From Streptomyces sp. NBC_01351 (GTDB lineage: Bacteria; Actinomycetota; Actinomycetes; Streptomycetales; Streptomycetaceae): 64,000 nucleotides of DNA. A model generated the notes under the pieces. That model was not told the DNA's origin. It searched no databases and saw nothing but the letters and a program-made list of their open reading frames with translations. The number at the start of each line of letters is the position of its first letter. The first letter of the stretch is position 1. Below, piece after piece: positions 1 to 6,373 of this stretch. Where the stretch lies: assembly GCF_036237315.1 (NCBI RefSeq), contig NZ_CP108356.1:5771501-5835500 (forward strand). The letters are read 5' to 3'. Position numbers and translations under genes: made by a program.

Positions 1-1
1 C

Positions 2-658
2 CCGCTCTCCGCCTACCTCGGCGTGCTCGGCATGCCGGGCCTGACCGCCTATGCCGGCCTCTTCGAGGTCGCCTCCTTCAAGGAGGGCGACTCCGTCTTC
101 GTCTCCGGCGCGGCCGGTGCCGTCGGCAGCCTCGTGGGCCAGTTCGCCAAGATCAAGGGCGCCTCCCGGGTGATCGGCTCCGCCGGCTCGGACGAAAAGG
201 TGACGGTCCTCACAGAGAAGTACGGCTTCGACGCCGCCTTCAACTACAAGAACGGCCCCGTCGCCGAGCAGCTCCCCGCCTCCGCCCCCGAGGGCATCGA
301 CGTCTACTTCGACAACGTCGGCGGTGACCACCTGGAGGCCGCGATCTCCTCGATGAAGGTGAACGGCCGCGCCACCCTGTGCGGGGCGATAGCCGGATAC
401 AACGAGACCGAGGCCGCCCCCGGTCCGCGCAACCTGATGCAGGTCATCGGCAAGCGGCTGCGCCTGCAGGGCATCCTCGTCAACGACCACGCCGGCCTCC
501 AGCAGCAGTTCGTCCAGGACGTCGCCGGATGGCTGCGTTCCGGTGAGCTCCGGTACGACGAGACGGTCGTCGAAGGCGTGGAGAACGCGACCTCCGCGTT
601 CCTGGGAATGCTGCGCGGCGAGAACACCGGAAAGATGATCGTTTCTTTCACCGGTTAG
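2..658 (+). CDS. NADP-dependent oxidoreductase, MDR/PTGR type (5' truncated)
   Basis: The reading frame is open from base 2, so the start lies outside the window and only about the last 218 codons are present. The visible part is the Rossmann half of a zinc-independent medium-chain dehydrogenase/reductase. It has a nucleotide-binding glycine motif (GAAGAVGSLVGQ) followed by the YFDNVGG motif typical of prostaglandin/leukotriene-type NADP-dependent alkenal or enone reductases. Family members reduce alpha,beta-unsaturated carbonyls in the cytosol using NADPH. The next gene is an organic hydroperoxide resistance gene on the same strand 64 bases away, which fits carbonyl and peroxide detoxification but does not prove co-transcription. 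The substrate is unknown. Confidence 0.88.
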   Translation, partial: PLSAYLGVLGMPGLTAYAGLFEVASFKEGDSVFVSGAAGAVGSLVGQFAKIKGASRVIGSAGSDEKVTVLTEKYGFDAAFNYKNGPVAEQLPASAPEGIDVYFDNVGGDHLEAAISSMKVNGRATLCGAIAGYNETEAAPGPRNLMQVIGKRLRLQGILVNDHAGLQQQFVQDVAGWLRSGELRYDETVVEGVENATSAFLGMLRGENTGKMIVSFTG

Positions 659-722
659 GCTCTCTGCACACCGTTGTGACCGTGGGCGCGAGTCGCGACG
701 ATTATCAGGAGGATTTTCTTAC

Positions 723-1145
723 ATGTCGATCCAGCAGTCCGACGTCGCGTACACCGCTGTCGCCACCGCCGAGAACGGCCGCGACGGCCGCGTCGCCACC
801 AACGACGGGTCGCTCGACGTCGTCGTGAACCCGCCGAAGGAGCTCGGTGGCAGCGGCGCCGGCACCAACCCGGAGCAGCTGTTCGCCGCTGGCTACAGCG
901 CCTGCTTCCAGGGCGCCCTGGGCGTCGTCGCGAAGAACGTGAACGCCGACATCTCCGGCTCCACCGTCACCGCCGAGGTCGGCATCGGCAAGAACGACGA
1001 GGGCTTCGGCCTGATCGTCAAGATCTCCGCCGTGATCCCGAACGTGGACGCCGCCACCGCCAAGGACCTCATCGAGAAGGCCCACGAGGTCTGCCCGTAC
1101 TCCAAGGCCACCCGCGGCAACATCACCGTCGAGCTCGCCGTCTGA
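723..1145 (+). CDS. ohr: Organic hydroperoxide resistance protein (Ohr, OsmC family)
   Basis: A 140-residue protein of normal Ohr length. Ohr is a thiol peroxidase that reduces organic hydroperoxides through two conserved cysteines, seen here at Cys61 (GYSACFQGAL) and Cys124 (HEVCPYSKAT). Arg20 and Glu51 are in place for the residues that activate the peroxidatic cysteine in characterised Ohr proteins. Separation of the two cysteines and the C-terminal RGNI motif favour Ohr over OsmC. The start is supported by AGGAGG at 707-712, ten bases upstream. No MarR-type OhrR gene is adjacent, so regulation cannot be read here. Confidence 0.93.
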   Translation: MSIQQSDVAYTAVATAENGRDGRVATNDGSLDVVVNPPKELGGSGAGTNPEQLFAAGYSACFQGALGVVAKNVNADISGSTVTAEVGIGKNDEGFGLIVKISAVIPNVDAATAKDLIEKAHEVCPYSKATRGNITVELAV

Positions 1146-1162
1146 TCCGGCACCCGCTCGCC

Positions 1163-1193
1163 GAAGGCCGCACCCCGTCGGGGTGCGGCCTTC
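1163..1193 (+). terminator. Hairpin terminator after ohr
   Basis: Perfect inverted repeat: GAAGGCCGCACCCC at 1163-1176 pairs with GGGGTGCGGCCTTC at 1180-1193 across a three-base loop. It lies 18 bases after the ohr stop. No T-tract follows, as is usual in Streptomyces. Confidence 0.85.
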
Positions 1194-1223
1194 GCCGTCA
1201 ACGGGGGGTCCTAAACTGCCCCC

Positions 1224-2033
1224 ATGGGTGATCTTGCGCGGGGCTTCCGGTATCTGCTGGCCGGACAGCGATGGGTGTTGCGGCACGGCCGCTGGTTCGG
1301 CTTCGGGCTGCTGCCCGGGCTGGTCTCGCTCGTCCTGTACGCCGGCGCGCTGATCGGCCTCGGCTACGGCGCCGACGACTTCACGGCCTGGGCCACCCCC
1401 TTCGCCGACGACTGGGCCTCGCCCTGGATCGGCCTCTTCCGGGGCTTCCTGACCGCCCTGGTGATCTGCCTGGGGCTCTTCCTCTCGGTCATCACCTTCA
1501 CCGCCGTGACCCTGCTGATCGGCCAGCCGTTCTACGAGTCCCTCTCCGAGCAGGTCGACCGTAGCGAGGGCGGCGAGGCCCCCGAGTCCGGGATGCCGCT
1601 CTGGCTGGAACTGTGGGTCTCGGCCCGGGACAGCGTGAAGGTGCTCGGCAGGGTGGTCCTGTACGGGCTCCTGCTCTTCGCCCTCGGCTTCATCCCGGTC
1701 ATCGGGCAGACCGTCGTCCCGGTGCTCGGGTTCTGCGTCTCCGGCTACTTCCTCACCCAGGAGCTGACCTCCGTCGCCCTCCAGCGCCGCAAGGTGGAGC
1801 TGCCCGAGCGACTGGTCCTGCTGCGCTCGCGACGGCTGCTGGTGCTGGGCTTCGGCGTGCCGCTGGTGCTGGCGTTCCTGGTGCCGCTGGTCGCGGTGTT
1901 CCTGATGCCGGGCGCGGTGGCGGGCGCCACGCTGATGGTGCGCGACCTGATGAACGTCGACGACGAGCCCTCCGAGCCCCCGGCCACCGAGGCGCCCACC
2001 GGCTTCGGCCCGCCCCCGCCCGCCTACTCGTAG
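1224..2033 (+). CDS. EI24 domain (CysZ-like) membrane protein
   Basis: A 269-residue integral membrane protein of the EI24/CysZ-like family. Its N-terminus (ARGFRYLLAGQRWVLRHGRW) and the FYESLSEQVDR motif around residue 107 are characteristic. Hydrophobic segments lie near residues 25-48, 72-100, 143-176 and 205-235, and the C-terminus is a short proline-rich tail. Family members include the sulfate transporter CysZ, but actinobacterial paralogues have no established substrate. A TAAACT box at 1211-1216 sits about seven bases before the ATG and there is no Shine-Dalgarno sequence, so the transcript may be leaderless. The stop abuts the stop of the convergent reductase gene. Confidence 0.75.
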   Translation: MGDLARGFRYLLAGQRWVLRHGRWFGFGLLPGLVSLVLYAGALIGLGYGADDFTAWATPFADDWASPWIGLFRGFLTALVICLGLFLSVITFTAVTLLIGQPFYESLSEQVDRSEGGEAPESGMPLWLELWVSARDSVKVLGRVVLYGLLLFALGFIPVIGQTVVPVLGFCVSGYFLTQELTSVALQRRKVELPERLVLLRSRRLLVLGFGVPLVLAFLVPLVAVFLMPGAVAGATLMVRDLMNVDDEPSEPPATEAPTGFGPPPPAYS

Positions 2034-2921
2034 CTACCGCTTCAGCAGGGTGATCGCCCCGGCCGTGTCCTCCCCGCCGTGGGCCGCCGGATCGGCGGTC
2101 AGCCGGCGGCGCATGAGTTCCAGGTACGGGGAGATCAGCTCGGGGCTGACCCGCTGCTCCTCGGCGGTGCGCAGCAGGGTGCCGGTGGCCGCGACCTGCA
2201 TGGCCAGGCTGGACACCACCCCGGTGGTGAAGTCCCGAGAGGTCAGCCGTTCGGCGGTGCTCCCGACGAAGAAGCCCATCGCGCCGAGCCATTCGGACAG
2301 CAGCGGAGCCAGGTCCTTCGGGGCGATGTCCTCGCCGTCGATCAGCGCGTAGGCGTGCGAGATGCCGGCGAACAGCCCGTACATCGCGCTGAGCAGCGCC
2401 ACGTCGTGCAGCGCGGCGTGACCGGGGTCCTCGCCGACGAACCGGGCCCCGGCCGGGACCTCCAGCGCTGCCCGGTGGGTGTCGAACAGGGCGCGCGAGC
2501 CGCTGTAGAAGACGTAGCCCCCGGCCTCGGGGACGCCGATCATCGTGGGCGTGGCCATGATCCCGCCGTCCACGAACCGGGCCCCGCGCTCCTCGGCCCA
2601 GGCGGCCCGTGCGCGCCCCTCGGCCGGGGTGCCGGTGGTGAGGTTGACCAGGTCCTTGCCGGTCAGGTCGACCCCTTGCAGGGCGGAGCCGATGGAGGCG
2701 TCGTCGAGCAGGCAGAGCACGACGAGCCGGCTCGCGGCCACCGCCTCGGCGGGGCTGGTGGCGACGTCGGCCCCTTCGGCCGCGAGTGCCTCGGCCTTGG
2801 CGGCGGTGCGGTTCCAGACGGTGATCCGGTGCCCGGCGGCGAGCCACGTGCGGGCGAGGGCGGTGCCCATGTCACCGAGGCCGAGGAGGGTGAGCGAGTT
2901 TCGGGGTGTGTTGTCGGTCAT
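2034..2921 (-). CDS. NAD(P)-dependent oxidoreductase, 6PGDH/reductive aminase-like
   Basis: A 295-residue cytosolic dehydrogenase. The N-terminal Rossmann fold has a GLGDMG dinucleotide motif around residue 14 and a WNRT strand end suited to NADP. The C-terminal all-helical part (DVALLSAMYGLFAGISHAYA) resembles the dimerisation domain of NADPH-dependent imine reductases/reductive aminases rather than 6-phosphogluconate dehydrogenase itself. The frame runs on upstream to 3227, but that part overlaps the divergent regulator, so the ATG at 2921 is chosen. It is transcribed divergently from an HxlR regulator, the probable controller. The substrate is not predictable. Confidence 0.85.
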   Translation of the reverse strand: MTDNTPRNSLTLLGLGDMGTALARTWLAAGHRITVWNRTAAKAEALAAEGADVATSPAEAVAASRLVVLCLLDDASIGSALQGVDLTGKDLVNLTTGTPAEGRARAAWAEERGARFVDGGIMATPTMIGVPEAGGYVFYSGSRALFDTHRAALEVPAGARFVGEDPGHAALHDVALLSAMYGLFAGISHAYALIDGEDIAPKDLAPLLSEWLGAMGFFVGSTAERLTSRDFTTGVVSSLAMQVAATGTLLRTAEEQRVSPELISPYLELMRRRLTADPAAHGGEDTAGAITLLKR

Positions 2922-2954
2922 GCGGTTTAGCCTGGTGGCAGGCCGTGAGGCTCT

Positions 2955-2983
2955 CAAGTACGCACTTCGGAGTGGGTGGTTAC
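2955..2983. promoter_or_regulatory. Candidate HxlR operator in divergent promoter
   Basis: An imperfect dyad, AAGTACGCACT / AGTGGGTGGTTA, is centred on TCGG at 2967-2970. It sits between the reductase and the HxlR gene. The GTACGCACT...AGTGGGT layout resembles sites found beside many actinobacterial HxlR genes. Confidence 0.55.
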
Positions 2984-3020
2984 CCCGAGGTGAGCGAGCA
3001 GGTGGGGAGGGGTGTGACCG

Positions 3021-3356
3021 ATGGCACTGACACAGAGGCCCGGTGCGGATCACTGCGGGATCGCCGCGGCGATGTCCGTGATCGACGGCAAATGGAAGGT
3101 CTCGATCCTGTGGGAGCTGGACCAGCGCCCGCGCCGCTTCGGTGAACTGCGCAGGCTCGTCCCCGGCGTCTCCGAGAAGGTGCTCGCCGCCCAGCTGCGC
3201 GAGATGGAGGTGGACGGCCTCGTCCACCGCGAGGTGTACGAGGAGGTTCCGCCGCGCGTCGAGTATTCCCTGACCCCACTGGGCCAGGGGCTGAACACGG
3301 CGCTGGAGGCCCTGGGCCAGTGGGGCGCGCAGAACCTCCTCCCCGTCACGGCGTAG
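3021..3356 (+). CDS. HxlR-family transcriptional regulator
   Basis: A 111-residue winged-helix regulator. The family signature CGIAAAMSVIDGKWKVSILW opens the protein, followed by RRFGELRRLVPGVSEKVLA (recognition helix region) and the wing VPPRVEYSLTPLG. HxlR proteins bind DNA as dimers and usually control the divergent neighbouring gene in response to electrophiles, thiol oxidation or metabolites. A cysteine near the N-terminus (Cys12) could be redox-active as in some relatives, which is inference. The divergent reductase is the likely target. Confidence 0.92.
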   Translation: MALTQRPGADHCGIAAAMSVIDGKWKVSILWELDQRPRRFGELRRLVPGVSEKVLAAQLREMEVDGLVHREVYEEVPPRVEYSLTPLGQGLNTALEALGQWGAQNLLPVTA

Positions 3357-3365
3357 CGCCGGCGG

Positions 3366-4088
3366 TCAGGCGCGCGGCTGCACCCACAGCGCCTCGCCGA
3401 CCGCGCACAGTTCTCCCTCGGCGGTGGTCAGGGCCGTGCCCACCGTGTACTTGCGGCCCGAGCCCGAGAGCAGCCAGGCGTACGAGACCAGGCCCTCGCC
3501 CACCGGCACCGGCCGCAGCAGCCGGGCGGTCAGCGCGGCCGTGACCGCGCCGGCCGGGCGGCCGTCGAGCAGGCGCCCGGCCGCGTTCCCGGGGCAGTCC
3601 AGTGCTCCCCACACCAGCTCGGCCGGCAGTATCCCGTCCGCGCCGCCCAGCTCCCGGCCGGGGGTCCAGGCGGTGGCGACCATCCCGCCGCCCGGCACGA
3701 CCCCACAGTGCAGGCGCAGCCCGGTGGCGGGCGTCCGGTCCAGGCCGCAGCCGAAGCAGTCGACCTGCCCTGCCGGCGGGGCCGCCCGGTAGGCCTCGGC
3801 CGCCGCCACCGCCTGCTCCCAGGAGGGTGCCTCGGGGGAGTCCGTGCCCTCGAAGGCGGCGGGGGTCGCCACGGCCAGCAGCAGCTCGCCGTCGGTCGCC
3901 TCGCAGCCGCCCCCGGGGGTCCCGGCGAGCCGGACCGGAGTCTCGGTGGGCACGGGCCGCCGGAAGTCCACCCGTACCGTGTCCGCGGTGGCGCGGGCGG
4001 CGAGCAGCCCCGCCACGTAGCCGCCGTAGGCCACTCCCGGGTAGCCGTGGAGGTGTTCCGGAACCGTGATCGTCTCGAAGGTGCTCAT
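3366..4088 (-). CDS. PaaI/hotdog-fold thioesterase family protein
   Basis: A 240-residue protein with the layout of actinobacterial PaaI-like thioesterases, which hydrolyse acyl-CoA thioesters. An N-terminal half (GYPGVAYGGYVAGLLA) is joined to a second hotdog-like half with CFGCGLDR, PAELVWGALDCPG and a C-terminal GRKYTVGTAL stretch. CxxCG motifs are common in this subgroup. The substrate is unknown. Its ATG at 4088 overlaps the stop of the upstream nitrilase remnant (ATGA), so the two were probably once one operon. Confidence 0.7.
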   Translation of the reverse strand: MSTFETITVPEHLHGYPGVAYGGYVAGLLAARATADTVRVDFRRPVPTETPVRLAGTPGGGCEATDGELLLAVATPAAFEGTDSPEAPSWEQAVAAAEAYRAAPPAGQVDCFGCGLDRTPATGLRLHCGVVPGGGMVATAWTPGRELGGADGILPAELVWGALDCPGNAAGRLLDGRPAGAVTAALTARLLRPVPVGEGLVSYAWLLSGSGRKYTVGTALTTAEGELCAVGEALWVQPRA

Positions 4089-4453
4089 ACCGACCAGCTC
4101 ATCACATCGGCCGTCACCACGGACGGCGTACGGTCGTCCGCCACGGCCAGCGGTTCCCCGCCCGGGGCCCAGACGGCCGAGCCGCCACAGCCGGTCCACG
4201 GGCCCGCCGGGCCGACGTGGTTGGCGAGGACCACGTACAGGCCGTGCTCCTTCGCGATCCCGGGGTGGACGGTGGCCCGCTCGTGGATCCCGCCGCCCGT
4301 CCCGTACAAGGAGCTCGCCAGGTGCACCCGGCAGCCGTCGTCGGCGCCGCGGCCGGGTAGCTCGGGGAAGTGGTTGTCGTAGCAGATCCCCAACGAGAAG
4401 CGGATCCCGCCGAGTTCGAATCGCCCGTCGCCCTCGCCGGGCGGGAACCGGCC
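4085..4453 (-). pseudogene. 3' fragment of a carbon-nitrogen hydrolase (nitrilase) gene
   Basis: About 122 codons encode only the C-terminal half of a carbon-nitrogen hydrolase. The region around the catalytic cysteine is clear (GICYDNHFPE), followed by HLASSLYG, GLYVVLANHVG and a typical nitrilase C-terminus. The first half, which carries the catalytic Glu and Lys in this family, is absent. Homology begins at about 4453, exactly where the coding sequence of the LtrA gene ends on the same strand. The fragment has no recognisable start codon or ribosome binding site. It overlaps the thioesterase start by four bases. I read it as the remnant left when other DNA replaced its 5' part. Confidence 0.72.
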
Positions 4454-5577
4454 TAAGCCACGGGCGCCGGCCCCTCGAGGCGCTCGCCCCGGGTCCGGAG
4501 CAGGGTGAGTTCCGTCAGGTTGAGGGCGGTCACCACCGCGGTCAGGAGCAGCAGCGCGCCCAGCGAGGGCAGCAGCGCGGCCAGTGGCAGCAGGGCCAGG
4601 GTGGCCGCCGCGGTCACCAGCCGGGTCAGCGACCAGGACCGGAACAGGTGCCAGCGCGTGTACCCGAAGGTGGCGAGGTAGAGGGCGCAGCCCCCGTAGA
4701 GGAGGGCGGTCACGCCGAGCGGGAGCCGTTCGCCGGGGTGCGCGACGGCCTCGGCCATGCCGACGGCCACCGCGATGATCGAGGCGATCAGCGAGAGGTG
4801 CCCGTACGAGAGGACCTGCCGGGCCACGTCCGCTCGTACGGCCGCCGTCTCCAGCCCGTGCCGGACGGCGCCCGCGGCCAGGTGGAAGTACACCCACCAC
4901 AGGCTGCACACGAGGACGAAGGCCAGGGCGACGGCCGCGAGCGTGCCGGCGCCGAGCGACGCGGCGGAGGCCACGGGGGCGCCGACCGCCACGATCGACT
5001 CGCCCAGCGCGATCATCACGAACAGGCCGAACCGCTCGGCGAGATGGCCCGAATCGAAGGCCAGGCGCATCATGTTGCGGCGCGTCAGCCGGGGCGCGGC
5101 CAGGTCCACGGCGGCGGCGAGGGCCCACAGTGCGATCCGGGCGTTTCCGTCGAGGAACCCGCCGGCGAGCAGCAGCGGGCCGCTGACCAGCACCGACAGG
5201 GTGACCGGCGTCAGTTTCGGGCGCCGTCCGCCGCCGTGCGCCAGCGCCGCGAGCAGCAGGCGGGCGCAGAAGTAGGCCCCGGCGAACAGCAGCCCGCGGT
5301 CGCCGAAGGCTTCGGGCAGGGCCAGGGCCATCATCAGGCCGCACAGCCCGGCCCCGAAGAGCCCGAGCCGGTTCAGCGGCCGGTCCGCGTCGTGGGTGTT
5401 GGAGTACACGGTGTTGCCGACCCACACCCAATAGATCGGAACGAAGGCGATCACGGCCCGCCCGGTGCCGGCCCAGCCGTGGTCGTGGTGCAGCAGCGCC
5501 GAGACCTGTGTCACGGCGAACACCAGCACCAGGTCGAAGAACAGCTCCGACCAAGCGACCTTCTTTTCCGTTTCCAT
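4453..5577 (-). CDS. Low temperature requirement protein A family
   Basis: A 374-residue polytopic membrane protein. The N-terminal WSELFFDLVLVFAVTQVS is the hallmark of the LtrA family, named from a Listeria gene needed for growth in the cold. The ERFGLFVMIALGESIVAVG motif near residue 190 is also conserved. About ten to twelve transmembrane helices are visible. The molecular function of the family is not established. The ATG at 5577 is preferred because GGAG lies six bases upstream. An in-frame TTG at 5583 is the alternative. Its stop codon coincides with the breakpoint in the nitrilase remnant, so it may be an acquired gene. Confidence 0.86.
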   Translation of the reverse strand: METEKKVAWSELFFDLVLVFAVTQVSALLHHDHGWAGTGRAVIAFVPIYWVWVGNTVYSNTHDADRPLNRLGLFGAGLCGLMMALALPEAFGDRGLLFAGAYFCARLLLAALAHGGGRRPKLTPVTLSVLVSGPLLLAGGFLDGNARIALWALAAAVDLAAPRLTRRNMMRLAFDSGHLAERFGLFVMIALGESIVAVGAPVASAASLGAGTLAAVALAFVLVCSLWWVYFHLAAGAVRHGLETAAVRADVARQVLSYGHLSLIASIIAVAVGMAEAVAHPGERLPLGVTALLYGGCALYLATFGYTRWHLFRSWSLTRLVTAAATLALLPLAALLPSLGALLLLTAVVTALNLTELTLLRTRGERLEGPAPVA

Positions 5578-5632
5578 CCCCAACTCCCCCCGGTAGTCCG
5601 TCGGGAGAAGGATGCCCGGGTGGATCGGGCGG

Positions 5633-6220
5633 CTACGCGCCGGGGGTCGGCGAAGGGCCCCGCAACAGGGTCAGGAAGGCGCGGAACGAGGCCGGCATGT
5701 CCACCGATTCGGGGGCGAGCAGCCACTGGAACTGCAGCCCGTCGCTCACGGCCGCCAGCAGCGGGGCCGCCTGTTCCGGGGTGAGGCCCGACGGGAGGCG
5801 CTCGCCGAACTCGGCGCGCAGTACCGAAGCCATCTCCCGGCGGACCTGCTCGTAGCGCTCGGTGAAGAACTCGCGGGCCGGATGTCCCTCGGTGACGCTC
5901 TCGCCGAGCAGCGCCGAGAAGGTCTGCACGATGCCCGGGCGCATGGCGTTGTACTCGACCAGCGAGTCCAGCAGGTCGAGGCGCCAGCTGCCGGCCGCGG
6001 CGCGCGAGCCGCCGCCCGTGTCCCACCGGTCGCGTTCCTCCAGGACCGCGACGAGCAGGGCCTCCTTGGTGGGGAAGTAGTGCAGCAGCCCCTGCTGGGT
6101 CAGGCCCACGCGTTCGGCGACGGTGGCCAGGGACGCTCCCCGGTAGCCGCGCTCCGCGATCACTTCGAGGGCCGCGAGGACGATCTGCTCGCGGCGCTCC
6201 TCGCTCCTGGCTCGGACCAT
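5633..6220 (-). CDS. TetR-family transcriptional regulator
   Basis: A 195-residue regulator with an N-terminal TetR helix-turn-helix (SLATVAERVGLTQQGLLHYF, residues about 29-48) and a divergent ligand-binding C-terminus. An in-frame ATG at 6268 is an alternative start. The ATG at 6220 gives the usual short N-terminal arm (VRARSEERREQIV). It is divergent from the GH3 beta-glucosidase gene, and direct repeats and a dyad between them make that gene the probable target. A sugar or glycoside may be the ligand, by inference from context only. Confidence 0.9.
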   Translation of the reverse strand: MVRARSEERREQIVLAALEVIAERGYRGASLATVAERVGLTQQGLLHYFPTKEALLVAVLEERDRWDTGGGSRAAAGSWRLDLLDSLVEYNAMRPGIVQTFSALLGESVTEGHPAREFFTERYEQVRREMASVLRAEFGERLPSGLTPEQAAPLLAAVSDGLQFQWLLAPESVDMPASFRAFLTLLRGPSPTPGA

Positions 6221-6273
6221 CGCCCCGCACCCCATTCCCTTCACGGCCTCCAGAGGACCGTACGGCATGCGTA

Positions 6274-6316
6274 CATCACGAACGCATCACGAACCCTACC
6301 GTTCTACAGGGAACGG
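6274..6316. promoter_or_regulatory. Candidate TetR operator between tetR and beta-glucosidase genes
   Basis: The decamer catcacgaac occurs at 6274-6283 and again at 6285-6294, one helical turn apart. Just downstream CCGTTC (6299-6304) faces GAACGG (6311-6316) as a dyad. Both elements fall in the divergent promoter region. Assignment to the adjacent TetR protein is inference. Confidence 0.4.
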
Positions 6317-6373
6317 GTCCACGATGGGGGCACCGCACAGCACCCGCACCGCACTCAACGAGGAGGCACGGCC

